Assembly: GCF_019038465.1 (NCBI RefSeq)
Contig: NZ_JAFKRH010000044.1
Coordinates: forward strand, 1 to 35,685
From: Synechococcus sp. CCY 0621
GTDB taxonomy: Bacteria; Cyanobacteriota; Cyanobacteriia; PCC-6307; Cyanobiaceae
Reading direction: 5' to 3'
Length of the DNA: 35,685 nucleotides
Below the pieces are notes generated by a model that saw nothing but the letters and a program-made list of their open reading frames with translations, did no database searches and was not told where the DNA came from. This document shows, piece by piece, positions 1-7,850 of this stretch (position 1 is the first letter of the stretch; each line of letters starts with the position of its first letter). A program made the position numbers and the translations under genes.

Positions 1-92
1 AAACTTACAACATCGTCGGCTCGCGCCTCTTGATCTCGTAAGCCTGCTCCCCGCTCGAGCTCTCGCTCTCTGGGGCGCAGTCCAAAATCATA
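1..92. other. Left-edge sequence with no recognised gene
   Basis: These 92 bases lie downstream of the stop codon of the minus-strand inositol-monophosphatase-family gene. I see no coding frame continuing from the left, no tRNA cloverleaf and no hairpin followed by a T-run. It may be the 3' flank of a gene outside the window. Confidence 0.4.
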
Positions 93-908
93 TCACCCGA
101 TTGGCGGAACTTTGGTCTCAAGGGCGTCTGCCCAGGGCATGAAGCGCTCCAGGGTCTCCTGGCGGTTGGCCACCAACACGGGGAAGTCCCTCTGGGACTG
201 GTCTGTTCCGGCCAGCAGCCCTTGTGGCGTTGGTCCGAGCCAGCGCAGGGGACAGCCCAGTTCCTCCAGCACCAGCCAGGCCGCTGCCAGGTCCCAGATC
301 TTCGGTGTGGCCTCCAGGGCCGCCATTGTCTGGCCCATGGCCACCGACACCAGATTCAGGCTGGCCACGCCCAACAGGCGGATCTTGCCGGGGAACGGAC
401 GGTGCGGCAGCTTCTGAAGCACCCGGATCGATCGGCTGCAGAGGGAGGCACAGCCGGCGTTATGCACCTGCTCGGCCGGGGGCGGAATGGGCTTTCCGTT
501 GCGCCAGGCGCCCTGTCCCCGGATGGCCACAATGCGCTGACGCAAGGGGGGCACCTCGAGGATCGCCAGCACCGGTACTCCGGCCTCGAAGCGGGCCATC
601 GAGATCGCCCAGTAGGGGATTCCGGCGGCGAAGTTGGTGGTGCCATCCAGGGGATCCACCACCCAGTACGCCGGGGTGGCAGGCACCTGCTGCCGGCCTT
701 CCTCGCTGAGCACGCCCTCCCCAGGGAACAACTCCGCCAGCCCCGCCACCAGAGTGGCGTCACTCCAGCGATCACAGGCGGTGATGAAGGAGCCATCGGC
801 CTTCAGATCGGGCTGGCTGTGGCCGAAATCGGCGCGTTGACGCTCAGCCACCCGATCGATCAGGGCCTCCAGGCGGGGATCGAGCAGGTGCGGAGAAAGG
901 GATGTCAT
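93..908 (-). CDS. Inositol monophosphatase family protein (SuhB/IMPase-like)
   Basis: Predicted Mg2+-dependent sugar or inositol phosphatase of 271 residues, the normal family length, cytoplasmic. The metal-binding motifs are intact: Ser-Glu-Glu-Gly at about residues 68-71, DPLDGTTNF from residue 85, and IWDLAAAW near residue 211. The ATG at 908 overlaps the TGA of the upstream PucC-type gene in an ATGA arrangement, which indicates translational coupling and fixes the start; the open frame extends further 5' but without family similarity. It is the last gene of a minus-strand run that starts at uppP. The family also includes fructose-1,6-bisphosphatase-like and histidinol-phosphatase-like enzymes, so the substrate is not determined. 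Confidence 0.9.
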   Translation of the reverse strand: MTSLSPHLLDPRLEALIDRVAERQRADFGHSQPDLKADGSFITACDRWSDATLVAGLAELFPGEGVLSEEGRQQVPATPAYWVVDPLDGTTNFAAGIPYWAISMARFEAGVPVLAILEVPPLRQRIVAIRGQGAWRNGKPIPPPAEQVHNAGCASLCSRSIRVLQKLPHRPFPGKIRLLGVASLNLVSVAMGQTMAALEATPKIWDLAAAWLVLEELGCPLRWLGPTPQGLLAGTDQSQRDFPVLVANRQETLERFMPWADALETKVPPIG

Positions 909-2299
909 CCGAGTTCCAGCTCCAGGACCTGGCTGAGGCTGCGGGAGGTGTCCTCCCGGAACTGGCGCACATTGACACGGGCCAGCAGCACCAGGGCCGC
1001 CAGGGCCACCAGCAACTCCACGCCCAGCACAAGGGCGAAGGGCCCGTAGGGACCATCGCCCAGCGGCAGGGAGCGGCCGATGTCGTACAGACCCCCGCCG
1101 AGCAACTTGCCGATCGCCCGCGAAAGGGCCTGGGCCAGACCCCAGACCCCGACGAAGGTGCCGGCGGCCTGGGGCAGGGTGAGGTCGAGCATCAGGCACA
1201 GGGCGCTGTTGGTGCCGATGCCGGCCGCCAACCCGAACAGCACCATCACGGCCTGCAGAAAGGGGATCCTGGCCGTCAGACCCGCCACGAGCAGCAGCAG
1301 CAGGGACAGGGCGATCAGTTGGCAGCCGAGCCGGGCGGTGGCCATCTTGCCGAGCCGCGGCACCACCCAGAGCCCCGCCAGCAGCAGACCCACCAGGGTG
1401 CCGACACCCCAGAAGGCGTTGAGCTGGGCCGTGGCGGCAATCGGCATGGCGAAGACCTGGGCGCCGTAACTCTCCAGCACGGGATCCTGCAGGAACAGCG
1501 CCAGGGTGAACAGGATCAGAAACGAAAAGAAGATCAGCACCTGGCGGCTGGAGGTGATCAGGGTCCAGGACTGGCGCAGACCGATGGCGTCCTCCCGCCT
1601 GACAGCCGTTCCGTCGGTGCGCTCACGCAACGGTGGCTCCATTCCCCAGGTGGCCACCACGGTGAGAAGCATCACAGCGGCGGCCACGATCGTCATGAAG
1701 CGAGAAAGGGCGGCCTGCAGCACCAGCGGGTCGTTGACCCCGTCGAGGGAGCGAAGGCTCACGCCGATGGCCACCGCACCGATGACGATGCCGACCGTGA
1801 GCATGCACCAGATGATGCTCACTGCCCGAGGCCGCTCCTGTTCGCTGGTGCGGTCGATCACGAGGGCCAGATAGGGGGTGGTGGCCAGCGAAATCGCCAG
1901 GCCGTACAGGGCGAACAGGCCGCAGAGGGCCGCGATGCCAAGGGCGAGGCCAGGCTGGCTGCCGTCCTGCAGCAGGCGGCCCACCTTGAAGATCAAGGGC
2001 ACCGACAGCACCGCCAGCAGGCAGAACGCCGCCGTGCCGATCAGCACGTAGGGAACCCGGTGACGGGACGCCAGGGGATGGGCATCGGAAACCTGGCCGA
2101 ACAACACCCGGGATGGGGCCACGAATTGCTCAAAGGCCAGGGCGCCTCCCACCAGCAGGCCTGGAAAGCCCAGTTCGCTGAGCATGATCCGGTTGAGCAG
2201 ACCGGAAAAGATCACCGCCAGGCAGCCAAGACAACCCTGGAAGAGTCCGAGGCGCACGGTGGCGGGGAGGGTCAGACCGGAGCGGAGATGGGTCGACAA
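905..2299 (-). CDS. PucC-family MFS transporter (BCD family, chlorophyll/light-harvesting assembly type)
   Basis: A 464-residue polytopic membrane protein with about 12 hydrophobic segments. The N-terminal pattern (LGLFQGCLG, then SGLLNRIMLSELG) and the motif PSRVLFGQVSDAHPL near residues 61-75 are typical of the PucC/LhaA branch of the major facilitator superfamily. Members in photosynthetic bacteria assist assembly of light-harvesting complexes or delivery of (bacterio)chlorophyll; I infer a similar role here. The start is a TTG at 2299, only 6 nt after the TolC-type stop; a GTG about 14 codons in is an alternative. Its stop overlaps the ATG of the phosphatase gene by 4 nt. No good Shine-Dalgarno is visible, so translation is probably coupled to the upstream gene. 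Confidence 0.82.
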   Translation of the reverse strand: MSTHLRSGLTLPATVRLGLFQGCLGCLAVIFSGLLNRIMLSELGFPGLLVGGALAFEQFVAPSRVLFGQVSDAHPLASRHRVPYVLIGTAAFCLLAVLSVPLIFKVGRLLQDGSQPGLALGIAALCGLFALYGLAISLATTPYLALVIDRTSEQERPRAVSIIWCMLTVGIVIGAVAIGVSLRSLDGVNDPLVLQAALSRFMTIVAAAVMLLTVVATWGMEPPLRERTDGTAVRREDAIGLRQSWTLITSSRQVLIFFSFLILFTLALFLQDPVLESYGAQVFAMPIAATAQLNAFWGVGTLVGLLLAGLWVVPRLGKMATARLGCQLIALSLLLLLVAGLTARIPFLQAVMVLFGLAAGIGTNSALCLMLDLTLPQAAGTFVGVWGLAQALSRAIGKLLGGGLYDIGRSLPLGDGPYGPFALVLGVELLVALAALVLLARVNVRQFREDTSRSLSQVLELELG

Positions 2300-2305
2300 C
2301 GGGCG

Positions 2306-4015
2306 TCAGGACCCCGGCGGCATGGCCTCGGAGCCAATCGGGCTGCCGGCACGGCAGGCCGGAATCAGGGGCTGGGGCTCCACCGGTATCTCAGCGGTGC
2401 CCGCCGGCCTGGGACTGGTGGCGGGAAGGGACTGACGCTGGCAGAGGCCGACCTGGTCGAGGCCGGTGAAGCGCCGCAGCCGGGCCAGGGCCTTGTTGTA
2501 GTCGGAGATGGCCGTCGACCAGCGCACCTCGGCCTGGGTGAGGTCGCGCTGGGTGTCCACCACCTCCCGCTGGGTGGTCACACCGGCCTGGAAGCGCAGG
2601 CGGGCCAGACGCAGGGATTCCCTGGTGGAGATCACCTCGCGGGAGGTGGTGGTGATGTTGCGGTTGTTCTTCTCCAGCTCGTAGAAGTTGGTTTCCACCT
2701 CCTGGCGGATGGCGTCGCGCTGCTGGGCAAACTGGTACGTGTTCTGCTCAGCCACCTGCTTCTGGCGGCGGTAGTTGGCCCGGGCGGCACCACCATCGAA
2801 AATCGACCAGCTGAGGTTGAGCCCCACCGTGTTCTCGACCGACCAACCCTCGTTGCCGAAGTTGACGCCGGCGGTGCTGCGGTTGGCGAACTGAACACCC
2901 CGGGTGCGGCCTCCGGTGAGTCCGTAGGCGATGTTCAGGAAGGGCTGGACCTGGCCCAGGGCGGTGTTCGCTTCGCTGTTGGCGATGGAGATGTTGAGCA
3001 GGACGTTGTCAAGCTCCTCCCGGAAGGCGTAGGCCGCGATGATGCTCTCCTGCAGCGAGGGCAGCCAGGAGCCCACCACCCGCGACGGCTCCTTGGAGGT
3101 GGGTGTCACGTCCTGGGGCAGATCGAGCAGAGCGGCCAAGGCGCGGCGGGCGATGGCCTGGTCGGCCAGGCCCTGGGTCAGCACCTGCTGGTCCCGGGCC
3201 AGCTGGGTTTCCGCCTCCAGCACCTCCAGCTTGGTGGCCACCCCGGCCTGGAAACGGGCCTTGGCATCCCGCAGGCTCACCAGGGACGAGCGCACCGATT
3301 CCTGGCCGATGCGGACGGTTTCGTCGGAGACCTGGAGGTTGAAGAAGGCCTCCGCCGCCTCAAGGCGCCGGGCCCGAAGGCCGATCAGGTACTGATTCTT
3401 GGCCTGCTCGAACCGGTCACGGGCTGCGGCGATCTGCGGCGTGCGCGTGGGGTTGATCAGGCCCCAGCTGGCCTGCAGCACGGCCGACATCCTCCAGATG
3501 CTGGTGATCGTGTTGCCGGGCTGCTGGCCGGTGCCCGTGAAGGCGCTGCTGAACTGCTGGCCCCCGGTGTAGGTGGGCAGGCTGTTGGCGTTGAGCTGGA
3601 TCGTGGGATACCAGAGGGCGATCTGGGCCCGCAGGGCCGACTGGGCCTGCTCCACCTGGCTGGCGATCGCCTTGAGCTCGGGGTTGTTGACCTCGACCAG
3701 GGTTTCCACATCGGCCAGGCCGAGGGGCCGCAGTTCCCGGATGCGCACCTGCGAGGGCTTGACCGGCAAGGCCAGGGGGTTGGGGGCCCGGAGATCCTGC
3801 AGGCCCGGCGGCAAGTCCTTGGCGGCAGGGGCCAGCACGCTGGGGTTCGATTTCGGCCGCGATCCCTTCACCTCCGGGGCCAGGGGCAGGGCCTCGGGAG
3901 CTGGAAGGGCCTGGCTGACCGGTGCCGGAGCCGGCTGGGCCCCCAACGGCAGTGCCTGAAAGCCAACCGACGGGAGCACCACCAGTGCCGCGAGCAGGAG
4001 TGGTTGGCGCCTCAC
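2306..4015 (-). CDS. TolC family outer-membrane efflux protein
   Basis: A 569-residue precursor with a GTG start at 4015 and an N-terminal signal peptide (MRR, a Leu/Ala/Val-rich core, probable cleavage after about residue 26). A Pro/Ala-rich linker of about 50 residues precedes two repeated outer-membrane-efflux (OEP) halves, each with long alpha-helical hairpin segments such as LRDAKARFQAGVATKLEVLE and RLRFQAGVTTQREVVDTQRD, the classic TolC repeat. It should form the outer-membrane exit duct for export of toxins, polysaccharide or proteins. It sits 26 nt downstream of the PDZ-radical SAM gene and 6 nt upstream of the PucC-type gene. No periplasmic adaptor or inner-membrane pump is encoded nearby, so its partners must be elsewhere. 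Confidence 0.92.
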   Translation of the reverse strand: MRRQPLLLAALVVLPSVGFQALPLGAQPAPAPVSQALPAPEALPLAPEVKGSRPKSNPSVLAPAAKDLPPGLQDLRAPNPLALPVKPSQVRIRELRPLGLADVETLVEVNNPELKAIASQVEQAQSALRAQIALWYPTIQLNANSLPTYTGGQQFSSAFTGTGQQPGNTITSIWRMSAVLQASWGLINPTRTPQIAAARDRFEQAKNQYLIGLRARRLEAAEAFFNLQVSDETVRIGQESVRSSLVSLRDAKARFQAGVATKLEVLEAETQLARDQQVLTQGLADQAIARRALAALLDLPQDVTPTSKEPSRVVGSWLPSLQESIIAAYAFREELDNVLLNISIANSEANTALGQVQPFLNIAYGLTGGRTRGVQFANRSTAGVNFGNEGWSVENTVGLNLSWSIFDGGAARANYRRQKQVAEQNTYQFAQQRDAIRQEVETNFYELEKNNRNITTTSREVISTRESLRLARLRFQAGVTTQREVVDTQRDLTQAEVRWSTAISDYNKALARLRRFTGLDQVGLCQRQSLPATSPRPAGTAEIPVEPQPLIPACRAGSPIGSEAMPPGS

Positions 4016-4041
4016 GTTGGACCGTTCGCTTCAGGCAGAGC

Positions 4042-5418
4042 TTAAGCACCTCCCCGTGGGGTGCCGAGGCAGGCGGCCACCAGATCGTCCGCACCCCCCA
4101 GCAATCGAACCGCCACGGGCAGTCGCGCGCGCAGGTCGGCGAGGGTGGTGTCGTCCAAAAACACCTCCTCCCCCTCCCGCAGCATCACCCGCGGCAGCAG
4201 CAGTTCCTCCCCCAGGTCACGGCCGCGCAGGCCCTCGATCAGGTCGGAACCCGTCAGCAGCCCGGTGACCACCTGGTCCTGGCCCCAGTAGGGGCTGGGC
4301 AGGCCATGGAGGACGAGCTCCAGCCCCTCGACCCGGTTGAGCCGCTCCACCACCGGTTGCAGGGCCTCGGCCACGAGGCGGCCCACCACCCAGCTGCAGC
4401 GCCGCGGGGTGGCGATGCGGGCGGGAAGCTCCTGGGTGGCCCCCTCCAGGTCCTCCAGGAAGGCACGGATACTGCCCACCCCGTTCTCCTGCTGGGGCAG
4501 ATCCTCGTAGCTGGCCCGCGGCGGCAGGGGCCGGCCGGCGATCAGGAACCACTCATCGGAGAGCCAGGCGAAACGGCTGCCGGTGCTGGCCTGGAAGACG
4601 GGCTGCAGGCGCTCCACCCGGGCGATCACCTCCAGGGCCACTTCCCGGTCGACCGGCCGGAGGGCATCGCCGGCCGGGCGGAAGCGCGTCAGACCCACCG
4701 GCACCACGGCGGTGGAGAGCACGGCGGGCCAGGGTCCGGTGGCGAACCGCGCCAGGTCGGTGAGGGTGCGCTCCAGGGCCTCGCCGTCGTTCAGCCCCGG
4801 ACAGACCACCACCTGGGCGTGGATCTGGAGGCGCCGCTCAGCGAACCAGGCCAGCTGCTCGAGCAGCAGGGCGGCCCGTGGGTTGACCAGCAGGCGGCTG
4901 CGCAGCTCCGGATCGGTGGCATGGACCGACACGAACAGGGGCGACAGGCGCTGCTCCTCGATGCGGCTCCAGTCGGCCGCCGTGAGGTTGGTGAGGGTGA
5001 GATAGGAGCCGTAGAGAAAGCTGAGCCGGTAGTCGTCGTCCTTGAGGTAGAGGCTGTCGCGGCGCCCCGGCGGCTGCTGGTCGATGAAGCAGAAGGGGCA
5101 GTGGTTGTTGCACTGGCGCAGGCCGTCGAACAGCGCTTCGCTGAAGCCCAGCCCCAGCCCTTCATCCAGGTCCTTCTCCAGCTCCACCACGTGGAGGGTG
5201 CCGTCGGGGTCCTCCACCTCGAGCACCAGCTCCTCCTCCCCCTGCAGCACCTGGACGTCGATCAGGTCCCGCGGCCGGACCCCGTTGATGCTGCGCAGGC
5301 GATCCCCCGGCTGGAAGCCCAGCTCCTCAGCGATCGAGCCGGGTTCCACCGTGACCACCACGGCGGGCCGGGGTTGGGTGACGGGCCCGGCAAGGGCAGA
5401 GGAGGGCTCCTTCCACAC
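4042..5418 (-). CDS. PDZ-radical SAM-DUF512 protein (TIGR03279-like cyanobacterial Fe-S oxidoreductase)
   Basis: A 458-residue protein with a GTG start at 5418. An N-terminal PDZ-like segment (about residues 18-80, VEPGSIAEELGFQPGDR) is followed by a radical SAM centre with Cys103, Cys107 and Cys110 in CNNHCPFCF, the canonical CX3CX2C [4Fe-4S] ligand set, and a C-terminal DUF512 region. This architecture matches a family found across cyanobacteria and some Firmicutes whose reaction is unknown. It lies 55 nt downstream of uppP and 26 nt upstream of the TolC-type gene on the same strand. The first 18 residues are poorly conserved in character, so the true start could be slightly internal, at one of the GTG codons near VVVTVEPG. 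Confidence 0.88.
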   Translation of the reverse strand: MWKEPSSALAGPVTQPRPAVVVTVEPGSIAEELGFQPGDRLRSINGVRPRDLIDVQVLQGEEELVLEVEDPDGTLHVVELEKDLDEGLGLGFSEALFDGLRQCNNHCPFCFIDQQPPGRRDSLYLKDDDYRLSFLYGSYLTLTNLTAADWSRIEEQRLSPLFVSVHATDPELRSRLLVNPRAALLLEQLAWFAERRLQIHAQVVVCPGLNDGEALERTLTDLARFATGPWPAVLSTAVVPVGLTRFRPAGDALRPVDREVALEVIARVERLQPVFQASTGSRFAWLSDEWFLIAGRPLPPRASYEDLPQQENGVGSIRAFLEDLEGATQELPARIATPRRCSWVVGRLVAEALQPVVERLNRVEGLELVLHGLPSPYWGQDQVVTGLLTGSDLIEGLRGRDLGEELLLPRVMLREGEEVFLDDTTLADLRARLPVAVRLLGGADDLVAACLGTPRGGA

Positions 5419-5473
5419 AGGGGTTACGGCGAGGGCGTCAGGGATGAGGGTCCAGTGTGGCGGCCCTGCCCGC

Positions 5474-6346
5474 TCAGGGGGTGACCCCCTCCAGCCCCCG
5501 GAACCCCATCAGGATCACCAGACCGAACAGCAGCCGGTAAATCACGAAGATCCAGGTGCTGTTCTGCTGCAGGAAGCGCAGCAGCCAGGCGATCGCCAGC
5601 CAGGAGACCACCGCCGCCGCGGCAATGCCCACCAGCATCGGAATCACACCACCGTTCTCGACCGAACCGAAGGCCGACTTGAGCTCCACCAGCCCGGCCA
5701 GGGTGATGGCGGGAATGCCGAGCAGGAAGGAGAAACGCGCCGCGTCGGCCCGCTGCCAGCCATCAAACAGCGACGCCGTCAGCGTGCTGCCCGAGCGCGA
5801 GACGCCGGGGATCAGGGCCAGGGCCTGGGCCAGTCCCACCAGCAGACCGTCCCGGGGGGTGACGGCACCGAGCAGGCGGCGACGGCGGCCCACCAGTTCG
5901 GCCACCGCCAGCAGCAGCGCCATCACGATCGAGACGATGGCGATCGAGGTCAGGCTGCGCAGGGGGGAGGTCTCGTAGCCGGGCAGCAGCACCTTGATGG
6001 CCAGGCCCGCCAGCAGGATCGGCACCGTGCCAAGCACGATGGCCACCCCCAGTCGGGCCGGCGGGTCGTTCCACTGGCCATGGCGGAAGGCCCTGGCCAC
6101 TCCGCTGCCCACCTCGGCCAGATCCTTGCGGAAATAGCCGAGCACCGCAGCGATGCTGCCGAGCTGGATCACGGCGGTGAAGGCCACCCCGGGATCACCC
6201 CATCCCAGGAGCACCGGCACCACCTTGAGGTGGGCGGTACTGCTGATCGGCAGGAACTCCGTGAGCCCCTGCACGACCCCCAGAACGAAGGCGTGCCAGC
6301 AGGCCTCGACCAGGGGCAGGGACGCGGCCGTGGCGACCAGCGGCAT
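5474..6346 (-). CDS. uppP: Undecaprenyl-diphosphatase UppP (BacA type)
   Basis: Integral membrane phosphatase that recycles undecaprenyl diphosphate to the monophosphate carrier for peptidoglycan and polysaccharide synthesis. The family signatures are clear: GVVQGLTEFLPISSTAHL near the N-terminus and ALIPGVSRSGSTLTASL in the second half, containing the catalytic Glu, Ser and Arg residues. The chosen ATG at 6346 gives 290 residues, the usual size; the open frame continues 56 codons further 5' but that part has no membrane or family character and runs into the divergent gene. It heads the minus-strand run ending at the phosphatase gene at 93 and is divergent from the DUF3120 gene. Confidence 0.95.
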   Translation of the reverse strand: MPLVATAASLPLVEACWHAFVLGVVQGLTEFLPISSTAHLKVVPVLLGWGDPGVAFTAVIQLGSIAAVLGYFRKDLAEVGSGVARAFRHGQWNDPPARLGVAIVLGTVPILLAGLAIKVLLPGYETSPLRSLTSIAIVSIVMALLLAVAELVGRRRRLLGAVTPRDGLLVGLAQALALIPGVSRSGSTLTASLFDGWQRADAARFSFLLGIPAITLAGLVELKSAFGSVENGGVIPMLVGIAAAAVVSWLAIAWLLRFLQQNSTWIFVIYRLLFGLVILMGFRGLEGVTP

Positions 6347-6417
6347 GGGGAGAGCCGATACTGCGGCTGACCCTATGGCCGGATGGGTCACGGAAGCACC
6401 CCCCGATCCCTTTAAGG

Positions 6418-7176
6418 TTGCACAACTTTCTTCACAACCAGGTGCTCGGGGTCCCACCCACCCTTTCGACTCGTCCCCCAGCCCTGCCGGGGCTGCGGAT
6501 CGCTGCTGCCGCACCGGCCCTTCCGGCCGTGGCCGTGCTGCCGCTGGCGGCGGCCCTCCTGGTCACCGTGCCGGTGTTCCTGCAGGCTCCCTGGGTGCGC
6601 TCCGCGCCGGTCGCGGCGGCCCTGTTCACCATTCCGTTGCTGGCGCTGGCCCTGGTGCTGGAGCGCCGGGGCCAGGGCCAGTGGCAACAACTGGGCGTGC
6701 TCCTGGTGGGCTTCTGCGGCAGCTGGCTGGGGGGCTGTCTGTTCTGGGGCTGGTTCCGGCTGCACCCTGTGATGCATCTGCCGATTGAGGCCTTCGCCCT
6801 GCCCCTGGCGCTGGCGGGCCTCGGCGGCCGCTGGCGCCTGGCGGGCGCCTTCTACCTCAGCTCCCTGCTCGGCACCGCCAGCACCGATGGGGTCATGGCC
6901 GCCGCCGGACTCATGGATCTCTGGCCCCAGGTTCTCAACGCTCCCCTGTCCGAGGCGCCGCTGTTGCTGCAGGGTGCCGCCATCCAGGTGCTTCAGCCCT
7001 GGCCCCTGGCCCTCGTCGGCCTGACGGCCTGTCTGCTGGTGTTCATCTGCCGCCGCCTGTGGGCCCTTGGGGGACCCTGGCGAGTCGCCGCCGCGGCCCT
7101 GGGCACCACGTTGGCCGTCGACGCCCTGTTCCTGGGAGCGGCCTTGGCGGCCCCCCACCTGAGCGGCCTGATCTGA
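6418..7176 (+). CDS. DUF3120 domain-containing membrane protein
   Basis: A hydrophobic protein of up to 252 residues with about six or seven membrane segments, for example LLVTVPVFLQAPWVRSAPVA and ALFTIPLLALALVLE. The VPVFLQAPWVR motif, WFRLHP and the composition match the DUF3120 family, present in nearly all cyanobacteria and of unknown function. The 5'-most start is a TTG at 6418, preceded too closely by AAGG to be a good ribosome-binding site; a GTG at 6442 is another option, so the N-terminus is uncertain by up to about 30 residues. It is divergent from uppP across about 70 nt and is followed by psbU after about 130 nt. Confidence 0.75.
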   Translation: MHNFLHNQVLGVPPTLSTRPPALPGLRIAAAAPALPAVAVLPLAAALLVTVPVFLQAPWVRSAPVAAALFTIPLLALALVLERRGQGQWQQLGVLLVGFCGSWLGGCLFWGWFRLHPVMHLPIEAFALPLALAGLGGRWRLAGAFYLSSLLGTASTDGVMAAAGLMDLWPQVLNAPLSEAPLLLQGAAIQVLQPWPLALVGLTACLLVFICRRLWALGGPWRVAAAALGTTLAVDALFLGAALAAPHLSGLI

Positions 7177-7238
7177 AGATCTGCAAAAGCAGAGCCTCCG
7201 GCGTGGGGAGACCAGGGGGGATTCTGTAACGTTGCACC

Positions 7239-7282
7239 GGTGGTCTGTGGATCACCACCCTGTCCCTGCCAGGGTCCCCTGG
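7239..7282 (+). promoter_or_regulatory. Inverted repeats in the psbU leader region
   Basis: Upstream of psbU, GGTGGT at 7239-7244 pairs with ACCACC at 7254-7259. Two further hairpins share one arm: CCCTG (7264-7268) with CAGGG (7270-7274), and CCAGGG (7269-7274) with CCCTGG (7277-7282), so they are mutually exclusive. Whether they are transcribed is unknown because no convincing promoter is visible. Confidence 0.3.
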
Positions 7283-7307
7283 TTCTTTCCCTAAACGGAG
7301 TGTCGTG

Positions 7308-7685
7308 ATGAAGCGGCTGCTTGCCTGGTTGATGAGTGGTGTGGTCCTGGCCGGTCTGCTCATGACCCTGGTTCTGCCCGGTGCCGCCCTCGCCGCGGAG
7401 CGCCGCAACGAGATCGACGACAAGCTCGCCGAGAGCGTCGGCAAGGTGGATCTCAACAACGCTTCGGTCCGACGATTCCAGCAGTACCCCGGCATGTACC
7501 CGACCCTGGCCGGCAAGATCGTTCTCGGTGGTCCTTACGAGAGCGTCGACGACGTGCTGGAGCTGGACCTGACCGACCGCCAGAAGGAGCTGTTCAACAA
7601 ATACAAGGCCAACTTCACCGTGACCCCGCCCGCGATCGCCCTCAACGAAGGCTTCGATCGCATCAACGACGGCGTCTACCGCTGA
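7308..7685 (+). CDS. psbU: Photosystem II extrinsic protein U (12 kDa), PsbU
   Basis: Lumenal extrinsic subunit that stabilises the oxygen-evolving Mn4CaO5 cluster of photosystem II. The precursor has 125 residues: a signal peptide with a hydrophobic core and an ALA-AE-type cleavage site near residue 28, followed by the mature PsbU domain (NEIDDKL, KVDLNNASVRRFQQYPGMYP, then GGPYESVDDVL), which contains the helix-hairpin-helix fold typical of the family. The ATG at 7308 is preceded by ACGGAG at 7294-7299, a well-spaced ribosome-binding site; a GTG one codon upstream is also in frame. A strong terminator follows, so it is probably monocistronic. Confidence 0.96.
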   Translation: MKRLLAWLMSGVVLAGLLMTLVLPGAALAAERRNEIDDKLAESVGKVDLNNASVRRFQQYPGMYPTLAGKIVLGGPYESVDDVLELDLTDRQKELFNKYKANFTVTPPAIALNEGFDRINDGVYR

Positions 7686-7697
7686 GCGAGGCGCCAG

Positions 7698-7715
7698 CCC
7701 GGTCGGACGACCGGG
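7698..7715 (+). terminator. Hairpin downstream of psbU, without a T-run
   Basis: CCCGGTC at 7698-7704 pairs perfectly with GACCGGG at 7709-7715 around a 4-nt loop, 13 nt after the psbU stop. It lacks a T-tract and probably protects the 3' end of the message ahead of the main terminator rather than ending transcription itself. Confidence 0.4.
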
Positions 7716-7725
7716 ACAGTGTCTG

Positions 7726-7752
7726 AACCGCCGTCACCACGGCGGTTTTTTT
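7726..7752 (+). terminator. Rho-independent terminator of psbU
   Basis: AACCGCCG (7726-7733) pairs with CGGCGGTT (7740-7747) around a 6-nt loop and runs straight into a tract of seven T (7746-7752). It lies 41 nt after the psbU stop codon and isolates psbU from nadB. Confidence 0.9.
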
Positions 7753-7850
7753 GTGGTCGGCAGGACGGCCGCCGCCCGTCCCATAGGCTCTCCAGCACAA
7801 GGCACGGTGCAACGGGGTGAAGCAGCCGCTTGGATGAGCCGGATCCGCGC

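Noticed and set aside
902-4045. Very long plus-strand open frame (over 1000 codons) opposite the PucC- and TolC-type genes
   Set aside because: Its translation is low-complexity Gln/Gly/His-rich, typical of antisense frames in GC-rich DNA, while the minus strand has clear families with signal peptide and motifs.
7180-7193. TCTGC-AAAA-GCAGA hairpin after the DUF3120 gene as a terminator
   Set aside because: Five-bp stem without a T-tract; too weak to call.
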